Source: Buddleja alternifolia (taxonomy: Eukaryota > Streptophyta > Magnoliopsida > Lamiales > Scrophulariaceae). Taken from it: DNA of 64,000 nt. Positions 45,700 to 58,372 of this stretch are shown here, in pieces. Where the stretch lies: assembly GCA_019426215.1 (NCBI GenBank), contig CM033401.1:12901134-12965133 (forward strand), read 5' to 3'. The stretch's first letter is position 1. Every line of letters begins with the position of its first letter. Position numbers and translations under genes: made by a program. Below the pieces are notes generated by a model. The model did no database searches. It was not told where the DNA came from and was given only the letters and a program-made list of their open reading frames with translations.

Positions 45700-46808
45700 T
45701 AGTGAGAAGTAGACAGAGATTACGAATGAAATTTTGTTTTTGAGAAAGAGAGAGAATTTTCTTGCACGAATGTAATAGAGTATAAGAGTGTTTGTGTTTC
45801 TGCAGAAAGTGTGTTTTTTTGAGATACTTCAATTTGAATGTTCTTTGTGTTTGAAGTTTGAGATGTTGACACGTGGAGGAATATAAATCTCAGCCATTAA
45901 AATATAACTGTGGACGTGAATTTAGATTAAATAGGCACGGTTTCTTTTAGTAACTTCCACATATACTATTTTGAAGTCCGATTAAAAATTTGAAACAGAG
46001 ACTTTTGATATATTGAGAGTGATACGTGTGCCCATGAAAAGCAGATACGTTCTTTATGAAAACTGTTCGGGAACCATAATTTTGAACAACTATTCAAATA
46101 CCCGCCAAAAATTTGTTAAAACGTCCGGACCTATTCAGAATGACGCTTGAAACAATTCAGTGTTATGTGGACGCTTGAGAATCTTGAGGTTCTCTTTCAA
46201 GTAACATTTTGTGCTTTAGCGGTCATTGTAACATATAGAATTATTCCTGTGTATGAGGACACAGTTTCCCAGTACTTATCATTATGTCTTGGTAGTAGTG
46301 TTTTACTTTTGGTTTAAAATATTCAGCGCGGTTGTATTCGTCTAAGATACATGGTAATTGTACTGACGCGTGTACATGTGCTGAACCATCTTTGAAAAAC
46401 ATGATGAGTACCCATGGGTTTTCTTGAGCGAAGGGTGAGGAATGTCAAGTCAGCATTAATTGCATTGATTGACTAATCCACTTTCTCATTTTAGCGTAGG
46501 GTAATGTACGCTTGCTTTTAAAGGGTCTTTTTACTAAGTGCTTTAGCCGGGAATAAAGCTAAGCGTTTAGTTTATTTTGAAAGAAGTGCAGACGCTAAGA
46601 CAGATTTGTGTAATAAGCGTCAAAAGGATTTAAGTGTATGGTGCTAAGTGCGTATGACCGATGCAAGGGAAAACATTTTTGGTCACATTCACTTAAGTAT
46701 AGTTAGCTCTTTTAAGGTTCCCCCTATGTAGGTTCCCCATAAACTACATAACATACAGTGAATTCCTCCTAAATTTCATGCCTAACAAAAGTATGATGTT
46801 TCGAATGA
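45700..46808 (-). other. Spacer between pol and ORF3 of the SIRE-type element
   Basis: About 1.1 kb without coding frames, AT-rich but with repeated GACGCTT/AAGCGT words. It may hold the ORF3 leader or promoter. Confidence 0.5.
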
Positions 46809-49800
46809 TTAAGCATTTAGATCAATCATACCTAGTTCACTTCTTAAAGTGAGAAAACGTTGTTCGTTAAGCGCTTTGGTGAAGATATCTGCCAGTTGCT
46901 TTTCTGTACCAATGAAGTGCATGGAGATATCTTTCTTTTGAACGTGGTCACGTAGAAAGTGATAGCGAATGTCAATGTGTTTGGTTCTAGAGTGAAGAAC
47001 TGGATTTTGAGTCATTGCTAAGGTGCTTTGATTGTCACAATGGATAGGAGTTGGATCTAGGATTATTCCATAACCTCTAAGTTGTTGCCTCATCCAAAGG
47101 ATCTGTGCACAACAGCTTCCAGCGGCTACATACTCAGCTTCAGCGGTGGAAGTAGCGATGGACTGTTGCTTCTTACTATGCCATGAAATTAGTCTATCAC
47201 CTAGAAATTGACATGTTCCACTAGTACTTTTTCTATCTATTTTGCATCCTGGAAAATCTGCATCTGAATAACCAATTAGTTCAAAAGGAGAATCCCTAGG
47301 ATACCATAAGCCCACATTTTGTGTGCCTTTTAGGTACTTAAGGATCCTTTTAGCAGCAATTAAGTGTGATTCTCTAGGATCAGCTTGAAATCGTGCACAC
47401 ATGCATACTGAGAACATAATATCAGGTCTACTAGCTGTAAGATAAAGAAGTGATCCAATAATACCTCTATAGTTAGTGATATCAATTTTCTTTCCATTAT
47501 CATCTCTATCTAGCTTAAGCGTTTGGCTCATTGGAATTTTTGAAGGTGATGCATTTTCCATACCAAATTTCTTGATCATATCTCTAGTATATTTAGTTTG
47601 ATTTATGAATATGCCATTAGGGAGTTGTTTAACTTGTAATCCTAGGAAGAAAGTTAATTCACCCATCATGCTCATTTCAAATTGATCTTGCATCATCTTC
47701 GAAAATTTCTCACATAGACGCTTATTGGTAGATCCAAATATAATATCATCAACATAAATTTGAACTAGGAGAATATCTCCATTATGGGTAATTTTGAATA
47801 ACGTTGTGTCAACGCTGCCTTTTGAAAAGCCTTTACCTATAAGGAAGATAGAAAGAGTGTCATACCATGCTCGTGGTGCTTGTTTAAGACCGTAGAGTGC
47901 CTTGTCCAATTTGTAAACCATGCTTTTCCCATGGTTGTTGATGAATCCTGGTGGTTGCTCCACATATACTTCTTCTTGGAGTTTACCATTCAGAATGCAC
48001 TCTTTACGTCCATTTGATACACTGTAAATTTGTTAAATGCTGCAAACGCTAGAAACATGCGGATTGCTTCAAGACGGGCAACTGGAGCGTATGTTTCATC
48101 AAAGTCGATGCCCTCTTCTTGACAGTATCCCTGAGCTACGAGTCTGGCTTTGTTTCTAATCACAATCCCATTCTCATCCATTTTGTTTCTATAGACCCAT
48201 CTAGTTCCAATGACCCCTTGGTGGGTTGGTCTTGGTACTAGCGTCCATACCTCATTTCTTTCAAATTGGTTTAGCTCTTCTTGCATGGCTTCTATCCAAC
48301 TTGGATCGTTAAGCGCTTCATCCACTTTCTTTGGTTCCATTTGAGATAGGAAGCTTGCAAACATGGCCTCATTTATTGTAGCGGCTCTTGTTCTAACGGG
48401 TGCTCCAATATCTCCAATAATTAGTTCTGGTGGATGGTCTTTGAGCCATTTTCTGTCTGGTTGGAACGGGTTAAGAAATTGATCTAACGTTTGATTAAAC
48501 TGTGCAGGCGCTTGACCAATTCCTTGCGTAGGCGCTTCAGTGTTTATAGTTTGAGTTTGCTCTTGATGAACATTCCCTTCATGATCATCAGCGTTTCTTG
48601 CAATGTCATCGTTGATGTCTTTACGAGTAGTCTTAGGATTAGGTACAATGATTTCATTATCTTCATCAATATCACTATCATCACACAGATTGATTTGTGA
48701 CGCTTGTTGAGATAAATCTTCAATTCCTGCATCATTAATATTAACCTTACTCGGTTCTTGGTTAGCATCATCAAACACAACATGAATGGATTCTTCAACC
48801 TTCGATTTGACTTTATTTAAGATGCGAAAGCTCTTTCCATTTTTGGCGTAACCTAGAAAGATTCCTTCATCTGCTTTAGGATCAAATGTCTTTAGGCTTT
48901 GAGAACCATTGTTATGAATGAAACATTTTGAACCAAATACATGAAAGTATGAAACATTCGGCTTACGTCCCTTCCATAACTCATATGGAGTCTTTTCATG
49001 TTGCTTATTGATCATACACCGGTTCTGAGTGTAGCAAGCAGTGTTGATAGCTTCGGCCCATAACCTTTGAGGCATCTTAGACTCGGCTAACATAGTCCTA
49101 GCGGCTTCTTTAAGCGTTCTGTTCCGTCGTTCAGCAACTCCATTTTGTTGAGGTGTTCTAGGTGCTGAATACTCATGAAGTATTCCAAAGTCTTTACAAA
49201 ATTTCTCAACAATATGGTTAGTAAATTCAGTTCCTCTATCACTTCTAATTCTTGTCACTTTTAGATCTTTTGAGTTTTGTAGTTGACGAATTAGAGAGGT
49301 GAGCTTGGCACTAGTTTCATCTTTAGATGCTAGAAATTCTACCCATGTATAGCGTGAAAAATCATCAACTATTACTAGTGAATACTTTTTACCACTAACG
49401 TTCATGATTTGAATAGGACCAAACAAATCTAAATGTAGTAATTCAAGTATTCGAGAGGTCGATAGATGAAGCTTCTTCTTAAAAGATGATTTAACTTGTT
49501 TACCCATTTGACAGGCATCACATAAGCGATCTTTATTAAAGGAACCTTTAGGTAATCCCTCTACGAGATTTAGAGATATTAATTGAGAGATTGTTTTGAA
49601 ATTGAGGTGATTCATTTTTCTGTGCCATAACCAACCTAATTCGTTTTGATTCTTAGCTACGAAACATGTAGGATTGTTATCTAATGTTGAATCCCAATCT
49701 ACTAAGTATACATTGTTTGTTCTTCTTCCTTTTAATTTAGTAGATCCTGTCTTAACATCGATTATCTCGCACAAGTCACTAGAAAATTTAATTTCAAAGC

Positions 49801-50030
49801 CTTTATCACAGAATTGACTTATGCTTAGGAGATTATGTTTAAGACCCTCAACATAGTATACATCATTGATCATGATGTTCCCCCTATGCATGATACCTAT
49901 ACCTTTAGTTTTACCTTTAGAATTATCGCCGAATATAACTTGAGGACCATTGGTTGCACGATAGTTGATCAAGAGATCCTTTGATCCAGTCATGTGTCTC
50001 GATGATCCACTATCTATGTACCATACTGAA
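46809..50030 (-). pseudogene. SIRE-type pol, nearly intact, one RT frameshift
   Basis: Protease [12 protein letters not shown] lies near 49990-50030. The pre-integrase block [12 protein letters not shown] and CDACQMGKQ follow. Integrase has all catalytic residues: [15 protein letters not shown] and NGVAERRNR with 35 residues between the last Asp and Glu. RT has QMDVKSAF, where one base is missing at about 47990, then YVDDIIFGSTN. RNase H has TSTAEAEYVAAGS, and the tail IADIFTKAL-type block ends at 46809. Apart from the single RT lesion the polyprotein could be functional. It lies in another frame from gag. Confidence 0.92.
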
Positions 50031-50073
50031 GCGTCGGTGTTGGCTCTAGGTACCTGGATTCAAAAGGGCAGAT

Positions 50074-52287
50074 CTAATTTCCTTTAGGTACCCATTTTGT
50101 TTTGGGTCCTTCTTTGTTAGTGACGTGAATTAGATTTTTCGGAATCCATATTTGCCTTGTCTTCACTATGGGAGAAAGATTGGCCTTCTTGGGTTTCGTT
50201 TTGAGTTGCATACTTTTTCTAGATGTATAGAAATATCCTTGATTATAGTAATAATCATAATCGTAATCATAATTATCATAGTGTTGATAATATGAACTGG
50301 ATTGTTTTGGATATAGACGTTTGATTCTGTTTGGTACTGGCTTAGGATGCACTTTTGGTGCGGGACGCTTAACGTTTGATTCACTGGCAGAAAATGTCTC
50401 CTTAGCTTTTTGAGCGTTTGAATATATTTTCTTTTGTGAGACATTCGCTTTGGTCTTTCCTTTGCCTGAGTCAGTGTTGACTTTATCATTAGCTTTTGTA
50501 CCAGTATTTGTTGATTCATTCAGCGTTTGTCTGATTGAACTTTCTTCAACAAAGATTACACCTTTTCCTTTGTTGATTGTTGTAACATTGGACGCTTTGG
50601 CTTTATAACTAAATTTATCAAAACCTAGACCGGTCTTTTCACCAAATGCTTTGGTTACTTTAGTCACATTATCTAGCGTTCTAGACGTTTTTGATAATGA
50701 AGAGATAAGCTGTTCTGATTTGGCAAGTTTAGCGACCATTTTAGCTTCTCTTTTGACTATTATATCAAGATCACCTTTTAGCTGAGTAATTTCACTCTCG
50801 AGTGATTGGTTTTTCTCAATGCACTGTTGCTGAATTTACAACTCTGCTTTGAGCGTTAAGTTATCACTTCTGAGTGCTGAAATAATACAATGGTGATTTT
50901 GGAATAATTTGGTGGCATCTTGACAATCTGTATAATATTCCTTTACTTTGTCAAGTAATTCATCATAAGAGAGAGGATGATACAAATCAGTGGTTACCTC
51001 AGATGGTAAGTCGTTAGATGCTTCATTTTCTCTTGCCATGAGACAAATGAATGCTGAGTCCTTTGATGGTTCATCATCGCTGCTTTCATCTGATGATTCC
51101 AAGTCCTCTTCAGGCGTATAGAGAGGTTCTGATTCTGCTAGCAAGCCTTGTTGTCTCAGGTTGCTCCTGAATTGGTTTCTATCCGCGTGATCTTGCTTTG
51201 TAGGTTTAGACACACTTGGATATGGGCAATTAACTTGGAAATGCCCTGGTCTCCTGCAGTTGTAACAAAGATTGTTCTTCATCTTTTGTTCGTTTGTTAA
51301 TCTTGTGGATCGTTGGTTTAACGCTGCAGGCGCTGAGAGATCTTGCTGAGAAGGAGTTTGATATTGAATTGGCGCTAGGGAGGAGGACGCAGGATAGTGA
51401 GGCGCTTGATATTGTGGTTGTATTTGAGGAAGCGCTTGATATGAACTTTGTCCTGGGTGCTTAGGACTGTTTCCCTTCTTTTCATATTTCAGGAATTTCC
51501 TGAATCTATTTAGAAGCGCCAGTTCTTCTTCCTCACTTATATCCGAACCTTTCTCTTTGATAGGTTTTCCTTTAATTGATGCCATTAGCGCTCCAGATTC
51601 GATCACTGGATTACTTACTGCATCACTGGCCGAATTCAGCTCAAACTCAAATGCTTTGAGTTCTGAAAAAGCATCTTCTGGAGTTAGGCTGTCCAGATTG
51701 TTTGATTCTCTCATTGCAATTGTTTTCATCAGGAATCTGCTTGGAAGACTTCTAAAGATTTTGACCACTGTTTCTCGATTTTGTAGCTCCATACCCAGAG
51801 ATGTTAGTTCAGTGACAAGGGCTGTAAACCTCATGTCTAATTGCTCTAGTGTCTCATTAGGTAGCATCTTGAAGCCGTTGAATTTTTCTTTGGCAATTGA
51901 TAATTTGTTTTCCTTTATTTGTGCTGAGCCACCACAAATAGTAGCCAACTTATCCCAAATTTCTTTAGTTGTATTGCATGATTTGACTTTGTTGAATAAG
52001 TTGTCATTGTCACCAATGGCTGTGTATAATGCATTCCGACCGACATTGTCTAGATTGGCTCGTCGACGCTCATCGGTGGACCATTCTTGTTTGGGCTTCT
52101 CCACACAACCGTCAGGTGTTTCTTCTGTGGCTTCGGGCGCTCTGGTGATAACTTTGTATATTTTGATTGGCCCATCTGAAATGATATCACACATTTCATC
52201 ATCACATGAACACAAATAAGTAAACGCTTTGACCTTCCAAGAGTCATAATTTGACTCGGTCAACTTGGAAACTTTAGAGAATGCCAT
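50074..52287 (-). pseudogene. SIRE-type gag with zinc knuckle and coiled-coil tail, one stop
   Basis: ATG at 52287 (MAFSKVSKLTESNYDSWKVK). UBN2-type capsid region to about residue 220, a knuckle CYNCRRPGHFQVNCP near residue 340, then an acidic stretch. A TAA at 50836-50838 interrupts an otherwise continuous frame that goes on as coiled coil (SLESEITQLKGDLD) and a basic, Tyr/Asp-rich tail ending at 50074. A full gag of about 737 codons fits the long SIRE gag. It would form the virus-like particle. Confidence 0.88.
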
Positions 52288-52398
52288 GAAGAATTTAAAG
52301 TAATTTTAAAGCGACTTATAAAAAGATTTATTTATTTTTTTTAAAAAATGGATCTGAACAAGCAGTTACGCTTGGAAACGCTTAGGTTTCAACTTCAA

Positions 52399-52412
52399 CC
52401 GCTCTGATACCA
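52399..52412 (-). other. tRNA-Met primer-binding site of the SIRE-type element
   Basis: TGGTATCAGAGCGG on the minus strand, two bases inside the 5' LTR. Confidence 0.88.
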
Positions 52413-52414
52413 CT

Positions 52415-54175
52415 TGTTGGTCCCAAGTGGTATACGAAAGGGTCTAGAAGGGGGGGTTGAATAGACCCTGAAGTCTTTTTCGACTTCTTAAAAGTTCGTA
52501 TCACTTTGAAGTATTTGAACGCTTGACAAGTTTAAGCGCTGGATGTGGCGCTTGAGAAACGTTAACTTAGACTCGGTGATTTCAACGCTTACCAAAGTAG
52601 GGCAGAGTTTAGTCACTAAATCAGAGTTAGCACAGCGGAAGTATTTTATAGCTTAGCGTTCGGTTAATTAATCGAAAGTAGTCGCTTAGTTGTTTTAAGA
52701 CTTTATCAGAATGTATGCAATATGAATAGTAAATCAGTAAAACAATGAATGCTTAAAGAGGTAAATGACACAAGATATTTGTAAGGTTCACTGGGTGATG
52801 TAATCCCAGCTACGTCCTTCTTCTCCTTTTATCAGGGAGGTTTTTCCACTATGATGATTATCGAAGAGTCACACAGAGACTTCTACAAGATAGAGGGAGA
52901 TTGGATATGATCTCGGAACTCCTTGGTCACACAGATTTTAGCTCCACTAAAGACCTTCTATCCCCTTGCTTCTTTCACTCAGAAATGGTGCAAGTTACTC
53001 TTGATCTCGGAACTCCTTGGTCACACAGATTTCAGCTCCAATAGAGATCAACTTCAACAAGCTTCTTTTACACAAAAATATTGCTTGCAAGTCAACCAGC
53101 TTTCTCACTCAGATGAAAGGTGTTGATGGTTTTGGTCACGGGTTTGTTTGTTTTTGGAAAGTTCAAACAACTTGGGGATATCTCAATGGTAGTATAGGTT
53201 CTTCTTAAAAAGAGATTTGAGATATGGGTGACTGTCTCTGGAATATTTGTGAAAAGCTTATATGGATATTTGGCTATGATTTTCAGTAAGCTTTTCTTTC
53301 AACAAAGTAGGTATTTTTTTTGCTTTTTTTGTGTGTCTCTTTTTACTTGTTTGTTGAAAGAGCTATTTATAAGGTATTGGTGGTTTTTTGTCCGTTTGAC
53401 ACGGTTGGAGTCTCGTTTCCCCAAACATTCCTTGAGTTCAGACATTTTTAACTTTGGGCATACTTAATTAGTTAGGCATGTTCTTGGTTTCATAACTTCT
53501 GACAGTTTCGGTCAAAAGAATGGCTTACCCATACGTTATAGTGCTTATATTTTAATAGCACTTATCCGACTTTTAATGCATCTTGTCTTATTTCCGTTGG
53601 AAATAATTCGTCCGTTTGATTCATGCATTTTTAAGTCTTTGGATGGTTTTGGGTTTGAGTTTTCAGTTTACGTTCTTTGTAGGTTGTGTTGGTTTAACCT
53701 TTTGGACGCTTGCTGAAGAGAATAGTTATTCTCGTGTATTGGACAGACGCTTGGACTGATCCTGAGTTTCTTCTCTTTATTTCAGACGCTTACTCTTCAA
53801 TCTTGTCTTGATGGTCTTACTGAGAATTCCGTCATTTCACTTGATGTTGAGTATTCGGCCTGAGTTATCCATTCTTAGTTTGAGCACTGGGATAATCCCT
53901 AAAGCGTTTGACGGACGCTTCAAGATATCTTTATCTATTGTAGCTTCAGACGCTTGATCTTCACCTTCATCACTTGGTAGACTCACCCAGAATTTTCCTA
54001 AGTGATTTAGTGTCACATACTTAGTGAATTCTACAAAGATAAATACTATAAGCCTAAGATAAATAAGCTTTCAGGTACTTATACATAACATTCTATGAAA
54101 GCTTTTACACTTTTCGGGGTCTAACAGGAAGTCCTATTTGTCATCATCAAAACATCTAATATGAAATTCCTAACA
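52415..54175 (-). repeat. 5' LTR of the SIRE-type element
   Basis: 1,761 bp. On the minus strand it begins TGTTAGGAATTTC and ends GACCAACA. A second TGTTAGACCCC lies 49 bp inside. Contains a repeated internal unit (GATCTCGGAACTCCTTGGTC at about 52910 and 53005). Confidence 0.88.
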
Positions 54176-56736
54176 TGTTAGTTAAAGCTTAATGACTATA
54201 ATGCCCCTTACATAATTAAAACAAATTATTAAAACTGAAAAAGGTATTAAATTTAGACCTTAGGATCAACTTGAATCAATGGTCTAAAATAGGTCTTAGA
54301 TCTTATCTAATGGATTGGGATGTATTTGATCCACATCCTATATATATATATATATATATATGTATTCCAACGTGTATATATATATATATAGTCCAACGTG
54401 GAAACATTAGCTTAATTACCAAAAAAGGAAAAAATGTGGAAACAGTAATTCGACAAATTGTATGATTCTTCAATAGTACTGATTTTTAATATTTATTTAT
54501 CGTCTAAATTTGCTCTGCACCGTCTTCTACCAATGCTACACTATCAGATATTCCGAAAATCAAGTAAATATTAACTCAGTTTCAAGGGATATGATAGGGA
54601 AAATGAGGCAAATGGGCTTAAAATGCATAATGTCCTCATCACATAGCCCTCATTCTCAAAATAGACCTCCCCCATAGTCCTCATCCAAATATTTAACTTG
54701 AAATATCTATTTTGCCCTTTCTTTTATTTATTCTAATAATAATAAGAAGAAATCCAATATTTACTGAATACCTAAATTAACCTTGATACTCCAATTCTAT
54801 CCCAGTATCGGTTTGGCTCCAATTCACTTCCAAATTGCCTCGTTCCATCGTCTACAAATTGGCCGTTCCGATTGGCCGGCCGTTCGTTCCCAAATTGGGC
54901 CCGTAATATCCCAACGGTGTAGAGGTAAGAGAAATGAGAATAATGTTATTAAGAATTTGATTGTTTGAATTTGTTGATTGAGTAAAAGTTTGATTGAATG
55001 AATTTGTTGGAGATTTTAATGAATTATGTAGACAAGGTGTTTGACAAAATACTTGATAGAGATTTTCTCATTAGTTTGCATTGAATGTGTGTTTTTAGGC
55101 TCTTAGAATGTGATTTTGTGATTGTAGCATTAATTGGATTGTTATATGTGTGATGGAAGTTTGATTGTTTGAATTTGTTGGAGATAGATATGAATTATGT
55201 AGACAAGGTGTTCGGCGAAATGCTTGATGGAGATTCTCTCATTAATTTGCATTGAAAATGGTGTTTTTAGGCTATTTTTGATCAATGCAAAACTTTTGTA
55301 TTTTGTAATAATAACTGTAATAATTTTTTATAATAATATTTGATCATTCATTACTAATTGTAGTTTGTAATAACTGTGTTTCTTTATCTTTTTTTTTCTA
55401 GGAAAATGTCCGAGTTTTTGATATACTATTTATACGATGGTGAGTGGAATATGAAAGTGGGAGACTCTGGAGCACGACAATGTGAATGGTTGTCAAGGAA
55501 TAAATATAAAATGCTGAGTTTTCTCCTAACTGGAGTTAATCCACAGTCGATTACACATTCTGAATTTTTCCATCTCATGTTTGAATTTGCTCCTTTTGAA
55601 TGGAAGAATTATGAAGTTGTCGTAAGTTACATTCCATCCTCTTGTAACGTTGGTAATCCGGTATACATCGAGACCGATATTGACGTGAAGCATTATTTGG
55701 TGGACTCATGTCCAGTGACGAAAAGGCAAAGCATTCTGCATGTGGAGTTTTTAATGAAAGATGTTGAAGGAAAAAAAAATCAAGTTTGAAAATGAAATTG
55801 AGATGGAGAATGAGAAGTATTATTTTGAAAAGGAGTTAGAGAATGATTATACATCTGCCCCTGGTTGGCCTGGTGTTGTTTTAAGCAAGCCCACCTCCCC
55901 GCCAGTATCGAAAGCCTCTGGACCCACTCCTTCTAAACCCAATCCACTATCAAGTCCTCATTATTATGTGGACAATGAGAACTCAATGCCTGATGCAACC
56001 ACTCCTTATAAATCCAGCCCCAATCCACTTTCTAGTCCTTCTCCCTGTGTGGAAAATCTGAATGCAAAGCCTGATGCAAGCCACTATTTTGAAAAAGTGA
56101 ACTCAAGGTGTGATGCAACCGCTTCGCTTATTTCCACCCCATGTTCGTACAAAGTTCACTCCGCTCCCTTCCACCGGTCAGATTTCGTAGATGAAGCTAG
56201 TGACGAAAAGAGTATTGGAACCTTCAGCTTTGATGACGGTTTAGATCTTGTGATTGGTCAGGAATTCACCAGCAAGGAAGAGGTGAAAGACTTGGTTAAC
56301 AATTCAGCACTTAAGTTATGTTTCAATGTTGTAGTAGCTAAGTCGAATAAAAAAGCCTTGGCATATAAGTGTAAAGTCCCTGGTTGCAAGTGGAGTATTC
56401 GTGCGGAAATTACTGGAAGGTCCCCATTTTTCTCATTGTGAACTCATAATAACATCCATACATGCGGCCCTACATTGTTAAAGCGCCGTGAAAGGTGCTC
56501 TTATTTTTGTTAAAAACTTTCCCATGTCAGTTAAGCGCACCACCTCCAAAGGTAATAGGGGAAATGATGAATAAGGGTGGCATTGACGTTTCTTACTACA
56601 AAGCTAGGCGTGGTAGAAACATTGCTAGAGATTCTATTAGGGGTGATCCTGGGCTTAGTTATGAGATGCTTCCGAGATATTTGTATATGTTGGAGAAAGT
56701 GAATGAGGGCACGGTTACTCATTTGTGTAAAGATGC
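54176..56736. repeat. Duplicated segment, copy 2 (filled-site version)
   Basis: Homologous to 39400-41979. It starts exactly at the LTR edge with TGTTA, then GTTAAAGCTTAATGAC. Beyond 56736 this copy continues through the rest of the transposase. Confidence 0.9.
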
Positions 56737-57958
56737 GAATAACATTTTCCAGTCATTGTTCTTTGCGTTGGGAGCCTGCATTGAAGGTTTTACGTCCATG
56801 AGGAAAGCTCTTGTTATTGACGGCACACAATTGAAGATCAAGTATAATGGAGTATTACTTGTTTGTACTGCGGAAGATGGCAAGAAACATCAGTATCCAC
56901 TTGCGTTTGGCGTGGTAAGTAAAGAATGCGATGAAACTTGGATTTGGTTCTTGGAAAAACTTCGGGATGTCATACCCGATTCTGACGATTTGGTCATCAT
57001 TTCTGATAGGCATGCATCTATTAAAAATGCCGTTCAGAAAGTTTACCCAAGGTCTTCCCATGGATACTGTACCTATCATATATCCCAAAATCTTAAGAAC
57101 TATGTTTCTACCGGTAGGGACCTTAAGCAAAAGAAGCAGGCAAAGGACCACATTGTAACGAAGTTTATTGTTTGCGCTGAATCATATACTGAGCCCGAAT
57201 TTGAAAGACTCTTTAGTGACCTCGAAAGAAGACAACCTGTTTCAAATCTTAAGTACCATGAGTATCTTAAAGACACACTTGCTGTGAAAGAGCATTGGGC
57301 ACGTTGTTACTCTAACGGTGCACGATACAATATTATGACAACGAATGGAGTGGAGTCTATTAATGCCGTGTTGACTACTGCGAGATCATATCCATTGATT
57401 CTTTTGTTGGATGTGATTGTGAAGTTAATAATTACGTGGTTCAACAAGCACCGTAACGAAGCTGCAGCCGGGTCCTTGTCACAAAACCTCACTCCTGAAG
57501 TTGAGAGAATGATGCATGCAAGGAAGAGACAATCCACTTTTTTTAAAACGCGCGTCTTGAATAAGTGCACAGGTGAGTACATTGTTGAGTGTGGCACTGA
57601 AACATTCTTTGCTGACTTGCAAGCAAAAAAATGTACTTGCAGGGTTTTTGACATTGATCATATCCCGTGCGCTCACGCCATTTCAGCATATAATGGTTTA
57701 GGGGATGATGATGCCCTTCTCAATTTAATCTCTAAGTATTATTTGAAACAAACATGGGCTTCGGCTTATGTTAGAACTATATACCCTGTCCCTAGTGAGC
57801 CGTCTGAGTGGATCATCCCCGCTGAAATAGAGGCAAATGTTGTTGAAGCTCCTCCTTGCGTAGAAAAACGTGGAGCGATTCGAAAACTACGATATCAATC
57901 TGGTGGAGAAAAAGGAAAAAGCCACAAAAAATGTGTGAAAGATCCATCAACCTTCTAA
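55406..57958 (+). pseudogene. MURA-type (Mutator-like) transposase with SWIM zinc finger, 5' lesions
   Basis: ATG at 55406 after a TTTTCTAG acceptor. An N-terminal domain of unknown function is followed by a frame change at a run of nine A near 55770, then the MuDR DNA-binding block (IGQEFTSKEEVKDLV). A TGA at 56439-56441 and a deletion of about 16-17 bp just after it interrupt the frame. From 56495 a 487-codon frame carries the whole DDE domain: Asp109 (VIDGTQLK), Asp171 (ISDRHAS) and Glu287 (TTNGVES), with CxxH at YCTYH. A SWIM finger (CTCRVFDIDHIPCAHA) lies near residue 390. The catalytic core is intact. It is the transposase of a MULE whose left end is probably near 54595. Confidence 0.9.
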
Positions 57959-58300
57959 ACAATTGTTTTATATTGTGTATTTGTATTTTTTATGTAATGA
58001 TTCTTTCGCTAGAGACATTAGTAGCTCAACATTGTAATATATACATTAGTAGTTTCAATTGTTTTAATTGACATTTGTGTTCCCCAAAATATATAGATTG
58101 TGATAAACTATAACTACTTAAGTCATGTTACATATAGATTGCTACATATGTAACTTTAACAATTTGAATTTATAGATTGTGATAAACTATAACTACTTCA
58201 GTCATGTTTAAAAGGTCTAAAACCATCCGACATAGTTCATTATGATGGATAATAATAATATATTCGTTTTCTATTCTAAATAATATATTTATTTTGTATT
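57959..58300. other. 3' flank of the transposase gene
   Basis: AT-rich, containing a short direct repeat of TATAGATTGTGATAAACTATA. Probably 3' UTR. Confidence 0.5.
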
Positions 58301-58372
58301 CTAAACCCTAAACCCATAAACCCTAAACCCTAAACCCTAAATCCTAAACCCTAAACTATAAACCCTTAACAC
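58301..58372. repeat. Interstitial telomere-like repeat
   Basis: About nine degenerate CCCTAAA units, the opposite orientation to the block at 28031-28093. Confidence 0.85.

Larger units (their letters stand above)
42080..54175 (-). mobile_element. SIRE/Maximus-like copia retrotransposon, 3' end lost in the gap
   Basis: A minus-strand element with a long 5' LTR (52415-54175), tRNA-Met primer site, UBN2-type gag with a CCHC knuckle, pol in copia order, and a large third ORF downstream of pol, as in the SIRE lineage. The LTR has the SIRE-type phrases TTTTGATGATGACAAA and GGGGGGGTTGAATAGACCC. The 3' LTR is not in the window. Its 5-bp target duplication is predicted as TGTTA (54176-54180 on this side; 39400-39404 in the unoccupied copy). 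Lesions are few: a stop in gag, a frame change at gag/pol, a one-base loss in RT, and more damage in ORF3. Confidence 0.88.

Noticed and set aside
51557..52219. 220-codon plus-strand frame
   Set aside because: Antisense shadow of the SIRE-type gag, whose minus-strand frame has clear capsid and zinc-knuckle features.
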